From the NCBI RefSeq assembly GCF_023223645.1, contig NZ_JALKBY010000015.1, forward strand, positions 1 through 64,000: a stretch of DNA of 64,000 nucleotides, in the 5' to 3' direction. Source of the DNA: Natroniella sulfidigena. GTDB lineage: Bacteria > Bacillota > Halanaerobiia > Halobacteroidales > Halobacteroidaceae. The notes below the pieces were generated by a model. The model saw nothing but the letters and a program-made list of their open reading frames with translations. It was not told the origin of the DNA and made no database searches. Positions 45,225 through 54,119 of the stretch are shown one piece after another (positions within the stretch are counted from its first letter, which is position 1; each line of letters begins with the position of its first letter). Made by a program: the position numbers and the translations under genes.

Positions 45225-45251
45225 AAAAAATCGGTCTATAGACCGATTTTT
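45225..45251. terminator. Bidirectional palindromic terminator after spoIVA
   Basis: AAAAATCGGTC-TATA-GACCGATTTTT, directly at the spoIVA stop codon, with A/U runs on both sides. Confidence 0.82.
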
Positions 45252-46728
45252 ATAAGATAATACAGATTAAGCCTCCACTTCCGTCATTTATTATTTTTTG
45301 TAGAGTATCCTGAAGTTTGTTTTGAGCCTTGACAGGCATCCGGTATAATTTGTTATTAATTCCATCTTTAACTAAATCATGTAACGAACGACCTAAGAAA
45401 TCAGAATCCCAAATTGCAGTCGGATTAGCTTCAAATTCCTCTTCAAAGAACTGAATTAATTCTTCACATTCTTCTTCTGTACCTACGACAGGAGATATTT
45501 CTGTCTTGATATCTGCTCTAATCAAATGGATTGAAGGAGCAGAAGCTGTCAACTTAACTCCAAAATGCCCTCCTCGCCTAATCATCTCTGGTTCTTCAAA
45601 GAGCATATCTTCTAATTCAGGCTGTACAATTCCATATCCTTCTTCCTTAGCTTTAAGTAAAGCACCTGCTACCTGATCATACTCCTTTTTGATCACACTC
45701 AACTCTTTGACCAGATTAAATAGATGATGTTGGCCCTCTATTTCTAAATCTGTCATCTCTTCTAACGTTTCATAAAATAAATTCTCCTTTAAATTAAAAT
45801 CTAAAGCAGCTATCCCGCTACCCAAATCAAGATTAGATATTACAACATCTTTAGCATTTTCATTCTCACTTAATTGCTCATGTAATTTATCAACATCTCT
45901 TAAAGTAAATAACTCTTGAATTGCTTGATTTATACTTTCATCTATATCTTGACTCAACCAATGTCCTTCATCCAACTCATCGATCCATAGTGGTAAATCA
46001 ATATTGATTTCTGTCAAAGGAAACTCATATAATACTTCTCTTAATACATTTACAATATCATCACCTTCTAATTCTAGGCAATTAACAGGAATCACTTTTT
46101 TATTGAACTTTTCTTCTAATTGCTGAGCCAACTCTTGAGTCTCTTCACTCTCTGGATGAGTAGAATTAAGTACAATAATATATGGTTTTCCTAACTCCTC
46201 TAGTTCTTCAACAACCCTTCTTTCAGCATCAATATAGCTTTCCCTAGGTAAATCAGTAATTGTCCCATCAGTGGTAACTACTAAACCAATTGTAGAATGA
46301 TCCTGAACTACTTTTTCTGTTCCTACTTCAGCAGCTTTTTGAAAAGGGATAGCTTCTTCAAACCAAGGGGTAGTAACCATTCTAGCCCCTTCTTCCTCTT
46401 CATATCCTAAAGCACCCTGCACCTTATAACCAACACAATCAACCAACCTGACCTTACAATCAATATTCTCATCTAAATTAATCGTAGTTGCCTGATTAGG
46501 AACGAATTTAGGTTCAGTTGTAGTAATTGTTCTACCTTCACCACTTTGTGGCAGTTCATCCCTAGCCCGTTCCTGAATATGTTGATCTTCAATATGAGGT
46601 AAGACTAATAAATCCATAAACTTCTTGATAAATGTAGATTTCCCGGTTCTAACTGGCCCTACTATGCCAATATAAATGTCCCCATTTGTCCTGGTTGCAA
46701 TATCCTGATAAACACTAAAACTTTCCAT
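45250..46728 (-). CDS. spoIVA: Stage IV sporulation protein A
   Basis: The ATPase that polymerises on the forespore surface to form the base of the spore coat. The 492-residue protein opens VYQDIATRTNGDIYIGIVGP with the Walker A GPVRTGKSTFIKKF (near residue 24), has TTTEPKFVPNQA, and ends SGGLICIIL, close to the conserved C-terminal hydrophobic anchor of the Bacillus protein. It is strong evidence for an endospore-forming organism. The start is the ATG at 46728. The gene order hup-spoIVA-gpsA-plsY-der follows the Firmicute pattern. Confidence 0.96.
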   Translation of the reverse strand: MESFSVYQDIATRTNGDIYIGIVGPVRTGKSTFIKKFMDLLVLPHIEDQHIQERARDELPQSGEGRTITTTEPKFVPNQATTINLDENIDCKVRLVDCVGYKVQGALGYEEEEGARMVTTPWFEEAIPFQKAAEVGTEKVVQDHSTIGLVVTTDGTITDLPRESYIDAERRVVEELEELGKPYIIVLNSTHPESEETQELAQQLEEKFNKKVIPVNCLELEGDDIVNVLREVLYEFPLTEINIDLPLWIDELDEGHWLSQDIDESINQAIQELFTLRDVDKLHEQLSENENAKDVVISNLDLGSGIAALDFNLKENLFYETLEEMTDLEIEGQHHLFNLVKELSVIKKEYDQVAGALLKAKEEGYGIVQPELEDMLFEEPEMIRRGGHFGVKLTASAPSIHLIRADIKTEISPVVGTEEECEELIQFFEEEFEANPTAIWDSDFLGRSLHDLVKDGINNKLYRMPVKAQNKLQDTLQKIINDGSGGLICIIL

Positions 46729-46774
46729 CAAGTACCCTCCCTTTTATAATCAAACCTATAAGAATAAAATGACC

Positions 46775-46985
46775 TACGGTCATAGTCTAAGGTTAAGTCT
46801 GGGACCAAATAAATCATTACAGATCTTAAAAAGATAAGCTTATCAATAGTCCTCGCCAATTATTTTTCAAAGATCATTATATATATATGACCTGAATTTT
46901 ATATTATTCCTCGGGAGGGGAGAAAATGGTTTACGACTGAGGAAATGGTTTTTATAAACCCGAAGGTGAGGTTAAGTCAACGAAC
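46775..46985. repeat. Degenerate family-B repeat fragments (copy B4)
   Basis: GTCTAAGGTTAAGTCTGGG near 46785 and CTGAGGAAATGGTTTTTATA..CCCGAAGGTGAGGTTAAGTC at 46928-46978 match inner parts of copies B3 and B5. No gene is visible in 46729-47384; it is all repeat material plus the gpsA terminator. Confidence 0.5.
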
Positions 46986-46996
46986 TTTAAAACTTT

Positions 46997-47204
46997 ATTG
47001 ATATAAAGTGTCACTTTTTAAATTGAAATGTAGTGTCAGACCCATGTGTCTGACCACGGGTTAACAAGGGCGAACACACGGGTTCGCCCCTACGAGAAAG
47101 GCAAGATCTCATGTAAGGACAGGTCTCTGTGCCTGTCCCTACGGTCGACCACGGAGAGTCGACCTTACGTTTTCACAATATCAAAAGTGCCACATTATTG
47201 TAAT
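46997..47204. repeat. Composite repeat with conserved tips and four GC-rich hairpins (copy E)
   Basis: The outer ends ATTGATATAAAGTGTCACTT and AAGTGCCACATTATTGTAAT form imperfect inverted repeats. Inside (47030-47165) are four short GC-rich hairpins with different stems (GTCAGAC, GGGCGAA, GGACAGG, GTCGAC) but similar loops such as CACACGGG and TCTCTGTG; most are followed by a TACG-type tail. Base composition is clearly unlike the flanking DNA. Confidence 0.7.
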
Positions 47205-47360
47205 TAATATCTACACGACAAAAGAGCAGAAGATATTATCCCCTGCCCTAAATGAGTTATTATTTAATTGATTCAATTTGTACTAAGATGAATTTAGTGA
47301 CTTTGTTCTTAAAGCTTTTTTAAAAGGGTTACTTATCCTTAAACTTAACCTAAAACTAAA

Positions 47361-47384
47361 TTTGCCATTAGACAAATTTATTCT
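47361..47384 (-). terminator. Weak hairpin after gpsA
   Basis: AAATTTGTCTAATGGCAAATTT-type stem just past the gpsA stop codon on the minus strand, followed by AGTTTTAGG. Short stem, so only a tentative terminator. Confidence 0.45.
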
Positions 47385-48413
47385 TTACCAACAGCTATTC
47401 TCCACTATCTCCTCTAATTCATGCTTAGCTCCGCGTAACATCAAATCATTAACAGCTTGTTTAGGATCTTTATCCTCAAATAAAATTTGATAAATTTCAC
47501 TTGTAATCGGCATCTCTAGATCTAATTCTTTAGCAAAAGCAGAAACTGCCTTAGCAGTTCTTACTCCTTCGGCTACCATCTGCATCTCATCTAATGCTTC
47601 CTCTAAGGTCAATCCACTACCAATCTTGTAACCTAAGCGACGATTACGACTATGTTGACTAGCACAAGTTACAATTAAATCTCCTAAGCCAGCTAAGCCT
47701 GAAAAGGTAATTGGATCAGCACCTAATTCAGCACCTAACCGCTTTATCTCTGCTATTCCTCTAGTAACTAAAGCAGCTAATGTATTATCACCATATCCCA
47801 AACCATCAGAAATTCCAGCAGCAATAGCAATAATATTCTTAACTGCTGCTCCTAATTCAACACCAACCAAATCAGGATTAGTATAGACTCTAAAGTAATC
47901 GCTCATAAATAGATCCTGTACTCGTTCAGCTAACTTTCTATTCTTACCTGCTACTACAATCGTCGTTGGTAACTCTAAGACTACCTCCTCAGCATGAGTT
48001 GGCCCGCTTAGAACAAATATATTATCATGTAATTTACTATCTAATTCATCCATTAAAACCTCTGACATCCTCAAATGGGTCTCCTCTTCAATCCCTTTAG
48101 AAGCACTAACAATAATTGTGTCTTCATCTAATAATCCTTTTAACTCCTGAGCTACTGTCCTGACAACATGTGACGGAACAACGACTAAGACAACGTTGGC
48201 CCCTGCTACAGCTTCTTCAAGGTCAGTAGTAGCTGTTAATCCCTCAGGTAATTTAAAGTCTGGCAAATAAGAGTTGATATGCTCTTGGTTGATTTCATCT
48301 ACTTTTTCTTGAGAAATATCCCTTAAACAGACATCATGACCATTGTCATGGAGTAATACAGCCAATGCTGTACCCCAACTTCCTCCACCAATAACTGCTA
48401 TCTTATCACTCAT
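47385..48413 (-). CDS. gpsA: NAD(P)H-dependent glycerol-3-phosphate dehydrogenase
   Basis: Makes sn-glycerol-3-phosphate from dihydroxyacetone phosphate for phospholipid synthesis. The 342-residue protein starts with AVIGGGSWGTALAVLL, has VLSGPTHAEEV and the catalytic-region GAAVKNIIAIAAGISDGLG with the conserved Lys near residue 195, and SRNRRLGYKIG. It lies 27 bases downstream of plsY, its partner in making lysophosphatidate. Confidence 0.97.
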   Translation of the reverse strand: MSDKIAVIGGGSWGTALAVLLHDNGHDVCLRDISQEKVDEINQEHINSYLPDFKLPEGLTATTDLEEAVAGANVVLVVVPSHVVRTVAQELKGLLDEDTIIVSASKGIEEETHLRMSEVLMDELDSKLHDNIFVLSGPTHAEEVVLELPTTIVVAGKNRKLAERVQDLFMSDYFRVYTNPDLVGVELGAAVKNIIAIAAGISDGLGYGDNTLAALVTRGIAEIKRLGAELGADPITFSGLAGLGDLIVTCASQHSRNRRLGYKIGSGLTLEEALDEMQMVAEGVRTAKAVSAFAKELDLEMPITSEIYQILFEDKDPKQAVNDLMLRGAKHELEEIVENSCW

Positions 48414-48440
48414 CTTAACTCCTCCTCGATTAATTTTACT

Positions 48441-49052
48441 TTAATCTTTTTTCTTAACCTTGCTTTGGGTAATTTTATTTTCAGTCCCTGCTAATAAGCG
48501 TTTGATATTTGGTTTATGTCCATAAAGTACAAAGATAGCTATCAATAAGCCAAAGAGTACATAAACTGTAGGTTTATTAAATAAAAACATCATAATTGGA
48601 ATTAAAGTTGCCCCTACAATTGAACCTAGGGAAACATACTTCGTTGTAGCCACAATCAATACCCAAACAATAAATACAATCAAAATTGCCCCAGGGGCCA
48701 AACTGATCAAAACTCCAACAGAAGTAGCTACTCCTCGCCCTCCAGTAAACTTTAAGAATAGAGACCAGTTATGACCAACAATAGCCATCACACCTATCAG
48801 CAAGATCAAAAAAGGCTCTCCTTGAAATAATCTACTTGCTATAGTAACACCTAAAAATCCTTTTCCAATATCCAATAAGGCAACTAAAATTCCCATTCCT
48901 AAGCCCATGATGCGATAAGCATTGGTAGCACCAATATTACCACTACCATACTTCCGAATATCTACCCCCTTAACAAACTTAGCTACCAGCAAGCCAAAGG
49001 GAATTGATCCTAATAGATAACTATTTCCCATTGCTAATACTAATCTGACCAT
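48441..49052 (-). CDS. plsY: Glycerol-3-phosphate acyltransferase PlsY
   Basis: Membrane enzyme that acylates glycerol-3-phosphate with acyl phosphate. The 203-residue protein has five hydrophobic segments and the PlsY motifs LLGSIPFGLLVAK, RKYGSGNIGATNAYR and GHNWSLFLKFTGGRGVATS. It lies between der and gpsA with short spacings, an operon that couples phospholipid precursor supply to a ribosome-assembly GTPase. Confidence 0.96.
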   Translation of the reverse strand: MVRLVLAMGNSYLLGSIPFGLLVAKFVKGVDIRKYGSGNIGATNAYRIMGLGMGILVALLDIGKGFLGVTIASRLFQGEPFLILLIGVMAIVGHNWSLFLKFTGGRGVATSVGVLISLAPGAILIVFIVWVLIVATTKYVSLGSIVGATLIPIMMFLFNKPTVYVLFGLLIAIFVLYGHKPNIKRLLAGTENKITQSKVKKKD

Positions 49053-49063
49053 TAATTCCCCTC

Positions 49064-50383
49064 CTAACTTCTCTCTCTAATTATTAATTTAATTGGTGTT
49101 CCTTCAAATCCAAACGCTTTTCTCAACTGATTCTTTAAATAACGACGATAAGCAAAATTAATCAACTCAGGATCATTAACAAACATTATAAATGTAGGTG
49201 GTTTAACCCGTGGTTGAGTTCCATAATAAATCTTTAATCTCTTTCCTTGCTTATTAGCTGGAGCTTGAAACATAGCTGTTGCCTCTTCAATTACATTATT
49301 TAAAACACTAGTATCTACCCTTCTAGCATGTTGTTCTGCTACATAATTTGCAATCTCTAGTACTTCTAAAACTCTTTTTCCAGTCAAAGCTGAAACAAAA
49401 GTAACCGGTGCATAATTCAAAAACTTAGCTTCATACCTAATTTCCTCTAAATAACGGTTCATTGTTCGGCCATCCTTCTCAACTAAATCCCACTTATTAA
49501 CTACTAGAATAATACCTTTTCCTTCTTCATGGGCATAACCAGCAACCTTTTTATCCTGCTCTGTCATTCCTTCTGTAGCATCTATTACCATTAAAGCAAT
49601 ATCAGAACGATCTATCGCTCTTAAAGAACGAATTACACTATAACGCTCAACTCCTAAATTAACCTTCCCTTTTCTTCTAATTCCTGCAGTATCAATAATC
49701 ACATAATCTTTATCATCATGCTCAAAATAGGTATCGATTGCATCTCGAGTAGTCCCAGCTATATCACTGACAATCACCCTCTCTTCACCTAAAATCTTAT
49801 TAACTAAGGAAGACTTACCGACATTTGGCCTCCCAATAATCGAAATTTTAATTGCATCCTCTGCATAATCATCATCCTCTTGCTCCGGGAAATGGCTAAT
49901 TACTTCATCCAATAAATCTCCAGTTCCTAAACCATGTTGAGCAGAAATTAAATTAACCTCTCCAAATCCTAATTCATAAAAATCATACTTGTCCATTTCT
50001 GCCTGTTCATGATTTTCAGCTTTATTAGCAACAACGATTACTTCTTTATTTGATTGTCGTAAAAAATCAGCTACTTCTCTATCTGTAACAGTCAACCCTT
50101 CTCTAATATCGACTACAAATAAGATCACTTCAGCCTCATCAATAGCCATCTGTGCTTGATAACGCATCTTATCTTTCAATTCTGTATCAGCATCTAACTC
50201 AATTCCTCCTGTATCAACCAATAAAAATGGTCTACCTAACCACTCTGTATCAGAATATAACCTATCTCTTGTAATACTCGGTTCATCTTCAACAATAGAA
50301 ACTCTATCCCCAACTATTCTATTAAATAATGTTGACTTACCTACATTGGGACGTCCAACAATTGCCACTACTGGCTTATTCAT
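49064..50383 (-). CDS. der: Ribosome-assembly GTPase Der (EngA)
   Basis: Double-Era GTPase needed for 50S subunit maturation. Two GTP-binding domains are visible: GRPNVGKSTLFNRIVGD at residue 9 and GRPNVGKSSLVNKILG near 183, each with DTGG/DTAG and NKAE/NKWD motifs. A KH-like domain follows (residues 355-439). The start is the ATG at 50383 behind GGAGGTGCTGAAA. Its first bases overlap the end of the upstream radical SAM gene by eight bases. Confidence 0.97.
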   Translation of the reverse strand: MNKPVVAIVGRPNVGKSTLFNRIVGDRVSIVEDEPSITRDRLYSDTEWLGRPFLLVDTGGIELDADTELKDKMRYQAQMAIDEAEVILFVVDIREGLTVTDREVADFLRQSNKEVIVVANKAENHEQAEMDKYDFYELGFGEVNLISAQHGLGTGDLLDEVISHFPEQEDDDYAEDAIKISIIGRPNVGKSSLVNKILGEERVIVSDIAGTTRDAIDTYFEHDDKDYVIIDTAGIRRKGKVNLGVERYSVIRSLRAIDRSDIALMVIDATEGMTEQDKKVAGYAHEEGKGIILVVNKWDLVEKDGRTMNRYLEEIRYEAKFLNYAPVTFVSALTGKRVLEVLEIANYVAEQHARRVDTSVLNNVIEEATAMFQAPANKQGKRLKIYYGTQPRVKPPTFIMFVNDPELINFAYRRYLKNQLRKAFGFEGTPIKLIIRERS

Positions 50384-51734
50384 TTTCAGCACCTCCATAA
50401 TTTTCTCTAAATATCTGTTCTAATAAAGCACTTGGTTCATTGTTAGCTGTTTTAACTTCAACTGGAATTTGAGATTTAAATTCATCTAAACTCAAATCAT
50501 CTAAAAATAACTTTTCTTCATTAAGTAAAACTTCTGGAATAATTATCATCTCTCCTAACTGTTTTATCTCTTGCAACTTTTCTAAAATATCCCCTCCAGT
50601 TAACAGTCCAGTCACCGTTACTTCTGAACCAAAATAATCATTTTCTACTACTATTAACTCAACTGTTAAATTTTCAATCTGATTCAACCTAGTAATAATC
50701 GGCTCTAATACTTTGGCCCCTAAGACTCCGCTGACAATTGAAACCACTCGCTTTTGAGAAAGCTTGTCCGGTAAATCACCTTCTAATTTAGAAAATTGAT
50801 CCCAAAATAACCTAGCCATCCCTACCCCATTCTCCAATTGAAGAAAGTCATCATACTCTTCAGCAAGTGGTAATTCTTGATCTGCTAAAAAGTAAAACTC
50901 ATCAGCCAGATAAACAAAACTAATACCATACTTGGCCCTAAACTTAGTTTGCCACTCTTTAACCAAATTGATTAATTCTTTAGCCTCTTGTCTACTAAAA
51001 GATCTTAAGTCAGATAATCCCTCTCTAAACTTTGTTAATCCCACTGGTACAATAGCTAATGATTTAATCTGAGGAAGAAATCCTGCTAAATCTTCAATCG
51101 TTCTTTCTAGATAAATTCCATCATTTACTCCTGGACATAAGACTACTTGAGTATTCAGCTCTATACCAGCTGTAGTTAATTCTTCAATCTGCTCTAATAT
51201 CCTTCCTGCATGCTTATTATTAAGCATCTTTTCTCTTAATTCAGCTTCAGTACTATGTACAGAAACATTCAAAGGGCTTAATTGCATCCTCTTAATTCGT
51301 TTAAGCTCTGTTTCAGATAAATTCGTTAAAGTTATATAACTTCCTTCTAAAAAAGAGAATCTATAATCATCATCTTTTAAATTTAAGGTAGTTCTAGACT
51401 CTGAAGGAGCCTGATCAACAAAACAAAAGATACAATTATTATGGCACTTTTTCAACCCATCAAATATAATTTCAGAAAATTGAACTCCTAAAGGTTCGTC
51501 ATACTCCTTTTCAATCTCTAACACCCAATATTCTTCATCTTGTTTAATAACCTCAACCTCTAAATAAATATCTGTCATTAAAAATTTATAGTCTATAAAA
51601 TCTCTGATTTCTGTACCATTAATCTTAAATATTTTATCTCCAACTTCCAATCCTAATTCTTCTGCAATACTACCTTCATCTATTCCTTCAATTTCCAAAC
51701 ACTTATCTAAATTAACAATTTCATTATTCTCCAT
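50376..51734 (-). CDS. PDZ-radical SAM-DUF512 protein
   Basis: A 452-residue protein. Residues 10-60 form a PDZ-like domain (EIEGIDEGSIAEELGLEVGD). The radical SAM cluster motif is KKCHNNCIFCFVDQAP (Cys97, Cys101, Cys104). The C-terminal 200 residues match the DUF512 region (VSGVLGAKVLEPII; GLLTGGDIL). The family is widespread in Firmicutes and cyanobacteria and often sits beside der; its substrate has not been established. The first gene of DUF512-der-plsY-gpsA, with a promoter at 51776-51804. Confidence 0.9.
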   Translation of the reverse strand: MENNEIVNLDKCLEIEGIDEGSIAEELGLEVGDKIFKINGTEIRDFIDYKFLMTDIYLEVEVIKQDEEYWVLEIEKEYDEPLGVQFSEIIFDGLKKCHNNCIFCFVDQAPSESRTTLNLKDDDYRFSFLEGSYITLTNLSETELKRIKRMQLSPLNVSVHSTEAELREKMLNNKHAGRILEQIEELTTAGIELNTQVVLCPGVNDGIYLERTIEDLAGFLPQIKSLAIVPVGLTKFREGLSDLRSFSRQEAKELINLVKEWQTKFRAKYGISFVYLADEFYFLADQELPLAEEYDDFLQLENGVGMARLFWDQFSKLEGDLPDKLSQKRVVSIVSGVLGAKVLEPIITRLNQIENLTVELIVVENDYFGSEVTVTGLLTGGDILEKLQEIKQLGEMIIIPEVLLNEEKLFLDDLSLDEFKSQIPVEVKTANNEPSALLEQIFRENYGGAENE

Positions 51735-51775
51735 TATTTCACCCCAATGCCAAATTCCTAATTCTCTTCTTACTT

Positions 51776-51804
51776 ATTATCTTATATTGAATCAATTTCG
51801 TCAA
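51776..51804 (-). promoter_or_regulatory. Sigma-A promoter of the DUF512-der-plsY-gpsA operon
   Basis: Minus strand TTGACG (51799-51804), 17-base spacer, GATAAT (51776-51781), about 41 bases before the start codon. Confidence 0.72.
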
Positions 51805-51827
51805 GTCAATTAAGAAAATCAAGCTTA

Positions 51828-52041
51828 ATTGATATTTAGTGGCACTTTGCCACTAAATATCAGTGTACAGTTTACAGTTGACGGTTGACAGTTAAAACCT
51901 TAAAATCAAAACTACTCTAAACCTGTAATTCTAAAGCTTTTCATAGGTTTTAAGCTTTTAAGATTTTGATCTTAACTGTAAACTGTAAACCGTAAACTAT
52001 CAACTCAATTATGTGGCACAAAAGTACCACATTATTGTAAT
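51828..52041. repeat. Family-A repeat with conserved tips (copy A3)
   Basis: It begins ATTGATATTTAGTGGCACTT and ends AGTACCACATTATTGTAAT. Nested within are AGTGGCACTTTGCCACT and inverted GTGTACAGTTTACAGTTGAC / CTGTAAACTGTAAACCGTAAAC arms like copies A1 and A2. It fills most of the gap between the DUF512 promoter and the DUF3189 gene. Confidence 0.75.
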
Positions 52042-52056
52042 ACACCCTAGATAAGT

Positions 52057-52089
52057 AAACCGACTAGCTCATCTAAACTAGTCGGCTTT
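52057..52089 (-). terminator. Terminator overlapping the DUF3189 stop codon
   Basis: AAAGCCGACTAG / CTAGTCGGTTT stem on the minus strand; the 5' arm contains the last two codons and the stop codon of the gene. Confidence 0.7.
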
Positions 52090-52551
52090 AGCTATCTGCT
52101 TTAATCTCTGTTTTACATTCAATACTAAATCGACATAACAGTCGTACTCTTTTAATAGCGAATAGATTGTTAACGGCCTACCTAAAGTAATTATACCACA
52201 TCTTCTAGATAAAAAGCCTCCAACTTTAGTCCATAAGTTAGCATGAGTTAAAGCACCAATTAGCATAATATCATTTGTGTTAACCCCACATAACTCAAGA
52301 TAATTATATAGTATCTGTTTCATTAGTTTTCTTTCTCCACCCAATCCTAAAATATAAACTTGATTCTTTAAATCATCTTCTCCATAAAGGATAGGAGAAC
52401 CTATTTGATCAGACTCTACCTGATCATAGTATGGTAAATTTTTAATTGTTTCACTATCCGCTTTTTTCTGTAATGGCAACAATCCTACATGAAGAGCAGC
52501 AGCTAAGACTGAAGTATGGGCACTTCCATAACAATAATATATAACCTTCAC
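52078..52551 (-). CDS. DUF3189 family protein (first paralogue)
   Basis: A 157-residue protein with the DUF3189 start VIYYCYGSAHTSVLAAALHVGLLP and middle motif QVYILGLGGERKLMKQIL. This family is found mainly in spore-forming Firmicutes and has no known function; the N-terminus with its YxCYGxxH pattern hints at a bound nucleotide or metal, unproven. The start is GTG directly after the stop of its paralogue (52553). Both follow YIEGIA and its capping subunit, so a sporulation role is likely. Confidence 0.8.
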   Translation of the reverse strand: MKVIYYCYGSAHTSVLAAALHVGLLPLQKKADSETIKNLPYYDQVESDQIGSPILYGEDDLKNQVYILGLGGERKLMKQILYNYLELCGVNTNDIMLIGALTHANLWTKVGGFLSRRCGIITLGRPLTIYSLLKEYDCYVDLVLNVKQRLKQIAKAD

Positions 52552-52552
52552 C

Positions 52553-52993
52553 TTAATTAGCTATCCTTTCTTTAATTCTAATTACTTGCTGTTTTATTTG
52601 CTTATAATCAGATTTGATTCCTGCTTTAATTATCGAAAGTCCAACCCCAGCAAACCCAAGCTTTATTAATATTTTTCCAAGTTTAGTTAAATTATTATTA
52701 AAAGAAGTAGTCTCAATCAATATGACTTCATTTTCCAGGGCAAAAATCTCTTTAAACCCTGCTAGCATTCTTTTAACAAGTAATACTTGAGCTTTACATC
52801 CTAAAATAAAGACTTCATTTCCTAACTCATCAGTATCTACATAAACTAACTCACCAGTATTCTTCTCATTATTTAACTTAAATACAGCTAATTTATCCTC
52901 TAGGTCTTTTTTATTATTGATAGTACCTAAATAAAAAGAAGCAGCTATTAATGGTAATCCTAAGCTATACTCTCCATAATAAATAATTTTCAT
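52553..52993 (-). CDS. DUF3189 family protein (second paralogue)
   Basis: A 146-residue paralogue of the next gene: IIYYGEYSLGLPLIAASFYLG at the N-terminus and EVFILGCKAQVLLVKRMLAGF in the middle. The Cys-Tyr-Gly-Ser-Ala-His region of its paralogue is replaced by GEYSLGLPL, so any ligand contact there has probably changed. It may be a partner in a heterodimer. It is 11 bases from the 63-residue gene upstream. Confidence 0.75.
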   Translation of the reverse strand: MKIIYYGEYSLGLPLIAASFYLGTINNKKDLEDKLAVFKLNNEKNTGELVYVDTDELGNEVFILGCKAQVLLVKRMLAGFKEIFALENEVILIETTSFNNNLTKLGKILIKLGFAGVGLSIIKAGIKSDYKQIKQQVIRIKERIAN

Positions 52994-53004
52994 ATATTGT
53001 GCTC

Positions 53005-53196
53005 CTAATGATTGATTAAGATACGAACTCCATTTCCCAAATCATGTACCATAGTATCCGTTATACGGGCCATTAACATAGCAATATACTCTAATTCCTC
53101 ATCATCACTAGCATAAAAAACTGGTACTCCTCCATTATCAATTTTTTCTTTATCTTCCTCTTTTATAACAAAAGCTTTTAAATCCTTACTCTCCAT
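53005..53196 (-). CDS. Capping complex subunit for YIEGIA
   Basis: A 63-residue protein (FVIKEEDKEKIDNGGVPVFY, then EELEYIAMLMARITDTMVHD). It fits the small family that accompanies YIEGIA membrane proteins in spore formers. The ATG is behind AGGAGGC. It lies nine bases after the YIEGIA gene and is almost certainly co-translated. Mechanism is not known. Confidence 0.82.
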   Translation of the reverse strand: MESKDLKAFVIKEEDKEKIDNGGVPVFYASDDEELEYIAMLMARITDTMVHDLGNGVRILINH

Positions 53197-53205
53197 AAAA
53201 GCCTC

Positions 53206-54105
53206 CTAATCTGCAGCTGCACTACCTGCTTTTGATTCTAAAGGTCTTCTTCGCGCCTCTTCCAAAATCGGTGTGGAGCTAACTGCTTCTTTAACACATT
53301 CTTCATCAGGTTCAATAGGAATAATGATCATATAAACCCTTCCTGTATCTAAATTCAATCTAGCTAAAGGTGTATAGTCAACAACCCCAATATCTAGTTT
53401 GACTCCTAATTGATTTGCTACATCATGAACAATTGCCTGCCTTTGACCAATATTGGCTAAAGTAGCTCGCGCATCGTCATCTTTAGGTTCAATTACAATC
53501 CCTATCCCCGATTTTTCCCACTCTTCTAAAGCTTCATTTAATCCTACATTCATCATCACTACATCTTCAACCCCAATATTACTCCCTGTTGGCCCGGAAA
53601 ACTCCAAATCCTTTACTCGTATATTAGCAATATTCCCTACTGTATCTTGAACCATAACCCGATCTAAAAAATAAGCAATCAATCCACCAGCAATCAAACC
53701 TCCAATTAAATTAAAAAAATAATATCCTATTGTTGTAATAAAAGCAGTAATCATTGCCAAATAATTTCTAGCTTCAAACACCTTAGCTATATTCTCTATA
53801 TATGCTATACCTCGTGGTACCAGCTCTGTTTCTTCTATTTCAGTTAAAAAATCTCTCTCCATTGTCCTGATACTTTGAAACTGTTGAGCTGCTGCTCCTA
53901 AAATTGTAACTGCAACATAATTTTCTTCTAATAAAGCTGGAATAACTAATGCCCCTAAAGCAGCAGCAATAAAACCTAAAGTAGTATGAACAACATAACC
54001 ATGAGGATATCCTGGATATTGTCTATAATCAACCTTTAATTCTATCATTCTAATTAAAGTACCTAAACCAATCCCTAGCAAAATCATCTGCTCATATCCA
54101 TCCAT
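53206..54105 (-). CDS. YIEGIA family membrane protein
   Basis: A 299-residue membrane protein with four to five hydrophobic helices in the first 170 residues and a soluble C-terminal domain (SGIGIVIEPKDDDARATLAN). The namesake YIEGIA motif appears as YIENIAKVFEARNY near residue 110, with Asn in place of the Gly. The family is restricted largely to spore-forming Firmicutes. The ATG at 54105 follows GTGGGGG. Gene order DUF1614-spoIIP-YIEGIA-capping-DUF3189-DUF3189 links it to engulfment-stage functions; this is inference. Confidence 0.85.
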   Translation of the reverse strand: MDGYEQMILLGIGLGTLIRMIELKVDYRQYPGYPHGYVVHTTLGFIAAALGALVIPALLEENYVAVTILGAAAQQFQSIRTMERDFLTEIEETELVPRGIAYIENIAKVFEARNYLAMITAFITTIGYYFFNLIGGLIAGGLIAYFLDRVMVQDTVGNIANIRVKDLEFSGPTGSNIGVEDVVMMNVGLNEALEEWEKSGIGIVIEPKDDDARATLANIGQRQAIVHDVANQLGVKLDIGVVDYTPLARLNLDTGRVYMIIIPIEPDEECVKEAVSSTPILEEARRRPLESKAGSAAAD

Positions 54106-54119
54106 TTTATCCCCCACTT

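Noticed and set aside
44949-45260. Plus-strand open frame of 103 codons over the HU gene
   Set aside because: Antisense to hup and crossing its ribosome site and the spoIVA terminator; no start signal.
46917-46945. Plus-strand GGGAGGGGAGAAAATG, a strong-looking ribosome site with ATG
   Set aside because: The frame stops after four codons; part of repeat material.
46997-47204. CRISPR array
   Set aside because: The repeated units are hairpins with differing stems and irregular spacing, with no constant direct repeat or spacer size and no cas genes.
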